NCBI GenBank assembly: GCA_003255065.1
Contig: QAOA01002120.1
Span: 569,990-633,989 of the forward strand
Direction of reading: 5' to 3'
Source of the DNA: Cercis canadensis
Lineage: Eukaryota > Streptophyta > Magnoliopsida > Fabales > Fabaceae
DNA length: 64,000 nt
In this document: one piece after another, positions 58,677 through 64,000 of the stretch
Layout of the letters: every line of letters begins with the position of its first letter
Position numbering within the stretch: the stretch's first letter is position 1
The notes under the pieces: model-generated
Told to the model about the DNA's origin: nothing
Database searches by the model: none
What the model saw: only the letters and a program-made list of their open reading frames with translations
Translations under genes and position numbers: made by a program

Positions 58677-61658
58677 ATGGCAACCCAAAAGGAGCGACTT
58701 GAGCGTTTGGAAGGGGAGGTTGCAGGCTTGATGGAGAAGGTCCAGGGAATAGATGAGGGAATGCAAGGAGTGGTAGTTTCCATGAACAATCAGTTCAAGG
58801 AAGTTAACAACCAATTTAGAGAAGTGAAAGACACGTTGGCCAAGTTACTCGGCCACACACAGCTAGGGAAGATGGAGGACGAGTCATCCAAAGTAGCTAA
58901 CCGGCGTAAGGCGACGGAGAACAATCATGCACTACCACGCTACATCAAGATGGATTTTCCCCGCTATGCGGGCACAGACCCAATGGAGTGGTTGCATCGG
59001 GTACGCCAGTTCTTTCAATACCAAGGAACCCCAAATGATCAACGAGTTCCTTTGGCTTCCTTTCACATGGAAGGAGAAGCTAACCAATGGTTACATTTGG
59101 TGCAACACACGTACGTAGCAGAAAACGTGATTGTGACATGGGAAGTGTTTGAACGAGAACTAATCACTCGATTTGGCCCCACAGGGTTTGAAGACTTTGA
59201 TGAAGCACTCACACAGATTAAACACACTGGCCCCTTACGCAACTACCTACGAGAGTTCGAGCGACTAGCTAACCGAGTACAAGATTGGCCCCAGAAAGCT
59301 TTGGTTGGAGCTTTCGTGGGAGGACTAAAGGAAGAACTTGCTGGTGAAGTGAGAATACAAAGACCCAAAACACTGCGTGAGGCAGTGGACTATGCCCGAA
59401 TGCGAGACGACTTGCATGCTCGACGAACCAGGCCAATGCGCATTAGCGAGCGTGCTACCGAACGTGGGCATGAGACAACCAGCACCTTGACAGAAAGGAA
59501 AATACCACCAGGGGTAAAGAAGCTCACGTGGGCTGAGATGCAGCAGCGACGAGAGAAAGGCTTATGTTTTAACTGTGACGAACGATTCACCGTGGGTCAT
59601 AGGTGTAAAAAACCACAGCTCCTCATGCTCGACGCCCATGAACCCCTTGCAACGGAAGAAGAGGACCAGGACGAAACTGCAGAGATAGAAATCTCCTTAC
59701 ACGCTCTATCGGGATGGACTAACCCACAAACTCTTAAGGTTACTGGCTACATCCTAGAACAGCCCTTATCTGTCTTAATTGACAGCGGGTCAACACACAA
59801 CTTCATTAGCCAACGTAAGGCAGAGTCCCTACAGTTACCAGTGACTACACCCACCACCTTTAATGTCTCGGTAGCAAATGGAACATTGGTACAATGCGAG
59901 GGCAAATGCGACAAGGTACACATCCAAATACAAGGTTATTCATTCACTACTAGCCTATATGTGTTACCACTAGCAGGTATGGATGCAGTACTAGGAATTC
60001 AATGGCTCGGAGCACTTGGGCCCACTCTCTGTGACTGGGGAAAACTCACCATGGAGTTCATGGACCAAGGGCAGCGGCATCAGATCACAGGGCAGACCAA
60101 ACAAGCAGTACACACAGAAACTATTCATGGCATTATGAAGCAGCGGACACACATTAGTGCACTCTTTGCCTTACACACACAGCTAACCATGCCTGAAGTA
60201 ACCACCACAATAGAACACACTGAGGGAGAACTAGCACCGGAGCTTGGGGCAATACTTCAAAAGTATGCAGCAGTATTTATGGAACCCAAACAGTTGCCAC
60301 CATCTCGTGGGTTTGACCACCAAATCCCACTCAAAGAAGGAACACAACCAGTCAATGTCCGCCCCTACCGTTACTCATATCACCAGAAAAATGAGATCGA
60401 AAGACAAGTCTCAGAGATGATCGCCAACGGAATAGTTCAACCCAGCACTAGCCCATATTCATCCCCAGTGCTCTTGGTTCGAAAGAAGGATGGGAGTTGG
60501 CGCTTTTGTACTGATTATAGAGCCCTTAACGAGGTCACTATCAAGGACCGATTCCCCATCCCAACAGTGGAAGACATGTTAGACGAACTGCATGGGGCAC
60601 AGTACTTCTCCAAGCTTGATCTACGATCTGGGTACCACCAAATACGGGTGCAAACCGGGGATACACATAAGACAGCATTTCGAACACATCATGGGCACTA
60701 CGAATACCTAGTCATGCCATTTGGCTTGTGTAACGCACCTGCCACATTCCAATCTGCTATGAACTCCATATTTGCACATGATTTACGCAAGTTTGTCCTT
60801 GTTTTCTTTGATGACATATTAGTCTATAGTACCACTTGGGAAACTCATATTAACCATCTTGAGCTTGTCTTACAGACACTAGAACGACACCAGTTCTATG
60901 CTAAGCTCTCTAAATGTAGGTTTGGGCAAAAGGAGGTGGATTACTTAGGCCACATTATCAAACATAATGGCGTCATGGTGGACCCAGAGAAAATAGAAGC
61001 CATCCATGCATGGCCTTGCCCACGAACGGTCACCGAGCTGCGAGGATTTCTTGGTCTTACGGGATACTATCGAAAGTTCATCCGGCACTACAGATGGGTA
61101 GCAGCTCCGCTAACCAAACTACTCAAGAAGGGCGGGTTCGAATGGGGAGAAGAAGCCCAGGAAGCCTTTGTACATCTTAAAAGCTTAATGTGTAGTGCAC
61201 CAGTCTTAGCCATGCCCGATTTCACCAAAACCTTTACTGTCGAAACTGATGCAAGCGACCATGGGATGGGGGCTGTGTTATCACAAGAAGGAAAGCCAGT
61301 GGCATTCCTAAGCAAGGCCTTGGGTGTGGCGTCTAGAAGCAAGTCAACATATGTCAAAGAAATGATGGCAGTGTTAGAGGCAATTCGCATATGGCGTCCC
61401 TATCTGTTCGGGCAACACTTCATCGTTCTTACCGATCAAAGGAGTCTTAAATACTTGCTAGAACAAAAGATCACAACACCTGAACAACAAAAGTGGGTAG
61501 CTAAGCTACTGGGGTACGACTATGAAGTGCAGTACAGAACAGGAAAAGAAAATGATGCCGCCGACGCCTTGTCACGCCACCCAGATCCCCCAAGTATATT
61601 GGCTATTACATACCCGCAATTTGCAATCTTACAGGAGCTGCAAGAAGCCAATACATAG
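58677..61658 (+). CDS. Element B gag-protease-RT-RNase H, up to the in-frame TAG
   Basis: 993 codons from ATG 58677. The N-terminal coiled coil (1-60) is followed by a gag domain (about 95-240; DFPRYAGTDPMEWLHRV, ANQWLH), a zinc knuckle CFNCDERFTVGHRC (about 296-309), a protease with LIDSGSTHNFIS (about 366-377), RT with KKDGSWRFCTDYRALN and the intact catalytic VFFDDILVYS (about 708-717), and RNase H with ETDASDHGMGAVLS (about 855) and ENDAADALSR (about 960). The frame stops at TAG 61656-61658, between RNase H and integrase, and continues in the same frame beyond it. Gag forms the particle, protease matures it, and RT/RNase H makes cDNA. The stop would give a product without integrase. Confidence 0.9.
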   Translation: MATQKERLERLEGEVAGLMEKVQGIDEGMQGVVVSMNNQFKEVNNQFREVKDTLAKLLGHTQLGKMEDESSKVANRRKATENNHALPRYIKMDFPRYAGTDPMEWLHRVRQFFQYQGTPNDQRVPLASFHMEGEANQWLHLVQHTYVAENVIVTWEVFERELITRFGPTGFEDFDEALTQIKHTGPLRNYLREFERLANRVQDWPQKALVGAFVGGLKEELAGEVRIQRPKTLREAVDYARMRDDLHARRTRPMRISERATERGHETTSTLTERKIPPGVKKLTWAEMQQRREKGLCFNCDERFTVGHRCKKPQLLMLDAHEPLATEEEDQDETAEIEISLHALSGWTNPQTLKVTGYILEQPLSVLIDSGSTHNFISQRKAESLQLPVTTPTTFNVSVANGTLVQCEGKCDKVHIQIQGYSFTTSLYVLPLAGMDAVLGIQWLGALGPTLCDWGKLTMEFMDQGQRHQITGQTKQAVHTETIHGIMKQRTHISALFALHTQLTMPEVTTTIEHTEGELAPELGAILQKYAAVFMEPKQLPPSRGFDHQIPLKEGTQPVNVRPYRYSYHQKNEIERQVSEMIANGIVQPSTSPYSSPVLLVRKKDGSWRFCTDYRALNEVTIKDRFPIPTVEDMLDELHGAQYFSKLDLRSGYHQIRVQTGDTHKTAFRTHHGHYEYLVMPFGLCNAPATFQSAMNSIFAHDLRKFVLVFFDDILVYSTTWETHINHLELVLQTLERHQFYAKLSKCRFGQKEVDYLGHIIKHNGVMVDPEKIEAIHAWPCPRTVTELRGFLGLTGYYRKFIRHYRWVAAPLTKLLKKGGFEWGEEAQEAFVHLKSLMCSAPVLAMPDFTKTFTVETDASDHGMGAVLSQEGKPVAFLSKALGVASRSKSTYVKEMMAVLEAIRIWRPYLFGQHFIVLTDQRSLKYLLEQKITTPEQQKWVAKLLGYDYEVQYRTGKENDAADALSRHPDPPSILAITYPQFAILQELQEANT

Positions 61659-61667
61659 GACCCATAC

Positions 61668-63146
61668 TTGACAGGGTTACAACAGCAACTTCAAGATGGC
61701 GATTGTGGTGACACTGGATTCACGCAAAAAAATGGTCTATTACTCTACCAAGGCCGTCTAGTCTTGCATCCAACTAGTGAACTCATAGCTCAGGTTCTAG
61801 CAGAGTACCATGGCTCAAAGATAGGAGGACATGGTGGCGAATTGAAAACATACCAGAGGGTGAAGCGCGCCTTCTACTGGCAAGGACAACGGACCACCGT
61901 CAAGCGTTGGGTAACTGCATGCGATACTTGCCAATGCAATAAGAACCTATCACAGAGCCCAGCAGAATTGCTGCAACCACTACCCATTCCGGAACGTGTG
62001 TGCGATGATATCTCCATGGATTTCGTGGAAGGCTTGCCCATATCCTCAGGAAAGAACGTGATTATGGTGGTGGTAGACAGACTCAGTAAGTATGCCCACT
62101 TCCTTGCCTTAGCACACCCATTTAATGCCAAAATGGTGGCAGAGCTATTTATCAATGGCGTGGCCAAATTACATGGCATGCCGCAAACAATCGTCAGTGA
62201 CCATGACCCTATCTTTTTATCCAACTTTTGGAAAGAATTCTTCCGCTTACAAGGGACGCAGCTCCACACTAGCACAGCTTACCACCCTCAAACAGATGGC
62301 CAAACAGAAGTGGTGAATCGTTGCCTCGAACGATATTTACGATGCTTTGCATCTCCGCACCCCAAACAGTGGGGGCGTTATCTGGCATGGGCGGAATACT
62401 GGTATAATACTAATTACCATGAAGCCACCAAACGTACGCCCTTCGAAGTAATATATGGCAGGTTGCCGCCAAAAATCATTAAATATGAACATGGAGGTAC
62501 TAGCGTGAATGAAGTGGAGCAAGCATTACAAGACAGGGATACAGTCCTAACTAAACTTCGAGCACAACTCTTAATAGCCCAGAAACACATGGTGCTCAAA
62601 GCCAATAAGAAACGAAGGGATGTGGAGTTTCAAACAGGAGAATGGGTCTATCTAAAGCTACACCCCTTTCGACAGTCGACGGTGTTTAAGAGGGCATACC
62701 AGAAGTTGGCTAGCAAATTTTATGGTCCTTATCAGATTGAGGCACGCGTAGGCAAGGTAGCTTATAAGTTGGCACTACCACCAGAAGCCCGTATCCACCC
62801 AGTCTTCCATGTCTCCTTACTACGAAGAAAGATTGGCGATGCCCCAGTAGCGGTGGTTGCGATACCGCCAGTAAATGACAAGGGAGAAATGGCAGTAGTT
62901 CCGGATAAAATCTTGCAAAAGCGATGGGTTACACACGGAAGGAAGCATACCCAAGAAGCATTGGTGCAATGGGCGGGGTTACCTTGTACCGAGGCCACCT
63001 GGGAGCCAACCCATGAGTTGCGACATAAGTTTCCAGAACTGATCCTTGAGGACAAGGAGTCACTCGATGGGAGGGGGAATGATACAATGAACTACAGAAG
63101 AACCAGCAGTAGAACTAGAAAACCCAACCCACGTTACATGCAGTAA
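61668..63146 (+). CDS. Element B integrase with C-terminal chromodomain
   Basis: In the same frame as the upstream ORF, three sense codons after the TAG. Open for 492 codons from the first ATG; normally part of the same polyprotein. An HHCC zinc region (HGSKIGGHGG, CDTCQCNK) precedes the DDE core ([45 protein letters not shown]), a GEWVYLKLHPFRQ SH3-like part, and a chromodomain (LVQWAGLPCTEATWEP, about 62960-63050), which in chromoviruses can guide insertion to marked chromatin. The segment VSDHDP has His where Arg is usual. The last 22 codons lie inside the 3' LTR, and the polypurine tract (63066-63079) is also coding. Confidence 0.9.
   Translation: MTGLQQQLQDGDCGDTGFTQKNGLLLYQGRLVLHPTSELIAQVLAEYHGSKIGGHGGELKTYQRVKRAFYWQGQRTTVKRWVTACDTCQCNKNLSQSPAELLQPLPIPERVCDDISMDFVEGLPISSGKNVIMVVVDRLSKYAHFLALAHPFNAKMVAELFINGVAKLHGMPQTIVSDHDPIFLSNFWKEFFRLQGTQLHTSTAYHPQTDGQTEVVNRCLERYLRCFASPHPKQWGRYLAWAEYWYNTNYHEATKRTPFEVIYGRLPPKIIKYEHGGTSVNEVEQALQDRDTVLTKLRAQLLIAQKHMVLKANKKRRDVEFQTGEWVYLKLHPFRQSTVFKRAYQKLASKFYGPYQIEARVGKVAYKLALPPEARIHPVFHVSLLRRKIGDAPVAVVAIPPVNDKGEMAVVPDKILQKRWVTHGRKHTQEALVQWAGLPCTEATWEPTHELRHKFPELILEDKESLDGRGNDTMNYRRTSSRTRKPNPRYMQ
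63066..63079 (+). promoter_or_regulatory. Polypurine tract of element B
   Basis: GATGGGAGGGGGAA directly precedes the TGATACA start of the 3' LTR, and lies inside the polyprotein frame (DGRGN). Confidence 0.85.
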
Positions 63147-63516
63147 TGCATGAGGGTGCATGGCACATGCACGTGGGATGTTTCTGGTTTATGGCAGTAA
63201 GAGTTGGCACATGCACGTGGGATGTTTCTGGTTTATGGCAGTAAAAGTTCTGGTTTGACTGAAGAAGTACCAATAGAATAAAGAGTTATGCAGGCAATAG
63301 TTATCTAGTCTAGTAGGAGTCTAAGTAGAGTTGCATTATAATAATAGATAGGTACCAGTAACAGTAGAGTAGTTATCTAGTATATGAGTTATCTAATGAA
63401 TAGTTATCTATTAAAGGACACTAGCTCCCTGTAAAGGCTACGGCCTATAAAACCCAACACATAGCTGTTGAGGAAAATCATCAATAAACAATAGTTTCGG
63501 TACTGGAGTTGTATCA
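63080..63516 (+). repeat. 3' LTR of element B
   Basis: 437 bp, same ends as the 5' LTR. Two copies of the 44-bp unit instead of three account for the full 44-bp length difference. Confidence 0.95.
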
Positions 63517-63552
63517 GCCTGCTTGGTGGAACAATTACAAAAACTTCTAGAA
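63517..63552 (+). pseudogene. Last codons of the older chromovirus, resumed after element B
   Basis: GCCTG (duplication) then AWWNNYKNF and a stop at about 63548-63550 complete the C-terminus of the pol relic ending at 58178. WWN-type ends are usual for chromovirus polyproteins. The expected polypurine tract and 3' LTR of this older element are not present. Confidence 0.75.
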
Positions 63553-64000
63553 TCCTTATCAGATTGAGGCACGCGTAGGCAAGGTAGCTTATAAGTTGAC
63601 ACTACCACCAGAAGCCCGTATCCACCCAGTCTTCCATGTCTCCTTACTACGAAGAAAGATTGGCGATGCCCCAGTAGCGGTGGTTGCGATACCGCCAGTA
63701 GATGACAAGGGAGAAATGGCAGTAGTTCCGGATAAAATCTTGCAAAAGCGATGGGTTACACGCGGAAGGAAGCATACCCAAGAAGCATTGGTGCAATGGG
63801 CGGGGTTACCTTGTACCGAGGCCACCTGGGAGCCAACCCATGAGTTGCGACATAAGTTTCCAGAACTGATCCTTGAGGACAAGGAGTCACTCGATGGGAT
63901 GGGGAATGATACAATGAACTACAGAAGAACCATCAGTAGAACTAGAAAACCCATCCCACGTTACATGCAGTAATGCATGAGGGTGCATGGCACATGCACG
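63553..64000 (+). mobile_element. Second element-B-family copy, 3' fragment
   Basis: 63553 onward matches 62726 onward with a constant offset of 827 and about six substitutions. It contains the end of integrase with the chromodomain (open to 63973) and the start of an LTR (63907). The left edge is abrupt, directly after the stop codon of the older chromovirus. It is cut by the right window edge. Confidence 0.9.

Larger units (their letters stand above)
58179..63516 (+). mobile_element. Young Reina-like chromovirus (element B), complete
   Basis: 5338 bp with LTRs at 58179-58659 and 63080-63516, tRNA-iMet primer site, polypurine tract, a polyprotein with one in-frame stop, and a perfect 5-bp duplication. 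Gag, zinc knuckle, protease, RT, RNase H, integrase and chromodomain are all present with intact catalytic motifs except for the one TAG. Size, short LTRs and the chromodomain fit the Reina lineage; this placement is by general features, not by a tree. The two LTRs differ by about four substitutions plus one 44-bp repeat unit. Confidence 0.9.

Noticed and set aside
58581..58814. 77-codon minus-strand open frame
   Set aside because: Antisense to the LTR end, primer site and gag start of element B.
61656..61658. TAG as a programmed read-through site
   Set aside because: Known retroelement read-through stops lie between gag and pol. This one lies between RNase H and integrase, and no downstream pseudoknot is evident by eye, so a plain nonsense mutation is more likely.
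1..64000. CRISPR array, bacterial operons, tRNA or rRNA genes
   Set aside because: No regularly spaced short repeats with unique spacers, no prokaryotic gene organisation, and no cloverleaf or rRNA sequence that I could recognise. The tandem array has 1.28-kb units.

Overview
This window is AT-rich plant nuclear DNA, most likely from a eudicot. The evidence is a multi-exon plant sterol 4-alpha-methyl oxidase gene (SMO2), relics of plant gene families (chloroplast Cpn60, cyclophilin, GH1 beta-glucosidase, formin, plant U-box, UVRAG/VPS38), TTTAGGG-like repeats, and plant LTR-retrotransposon lineages with tRNA-Asp or tRNA-iMet primer sites. It is mostly a transposon graveyard. Only one host gene looks intact, and only one retrotransposon looks young.

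Layout. 1-6483: a non-autonomous Athila-like LTR element on the minus strand (gag-protease with three stops, no RT or integrase, 5' LTR at 5047-6483). 6727-8588: relics of Cpn60 and cyclophilin genes, ending in a CACTA-type terminus. 9933-11088: a Pack-MULE-like element with 58-bp inverted termini and a target duplication, carrying fragments of a formin and a U-box gene. Its right end is about 70 bp upstream of the SMO2 TATA box. 11160-14866: SMO2, seven coding exons, 271 aa. 16949-28456: a CRM-like gypsy element (minus strand, about 7 kb) with an Athila-like LARD (20845-25346, plus strand, TSD TCTAT) inserted in its protease region. 28821-31110: a decayed hAT/ZMYM1-like transposase, followed by degenerate telomere-like repeats. 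31.7-36.7 kb: a mosaic of a 330-bp direct repeat, UVRAG/VPS38 exons, a plant-mobile-domain relic and a copied piece of SMO2 exon 4/intron 4. 38116-51017: ten tandem copies of a roughly 1.28-kb unit, joined at the right to a 5'-truncated LINE (to about 52175). 52440-53640: a GH1 beta-glucosidase pseudogene. 54610-55255: a second telomere-like array. 55256-58178: the pol half of a dead chromovirus. 58179-63516: a young Reina-like chromovirus (TSD GCCTG, near-identical LTRs, a single in-frame TAG) inserted in the last codons of that dead element. 63553-64000: a second 3' fragment of the same family.

How the parts relate. SMO2 acts in sterol biosynthesis in the ER. Everything else is mobile or fragmentary and interacts by insertion: nested retrotransposons, gene-fragment capture, and tandem amplification of a unit that ends in a LINE tail. 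I found no RNA gene, CRISPR array or operon. I do not see a clearly new biochemical system. The most novel structures are the Pack-MULE in the SMO2 promoter, the LINE-tail tandem array with its unidentified conserved ORF, and gag-pol reading frames that run through the polypurine tract into the 3' LTR. Single N characters inside homopolymers mark unresolved assembly joins.
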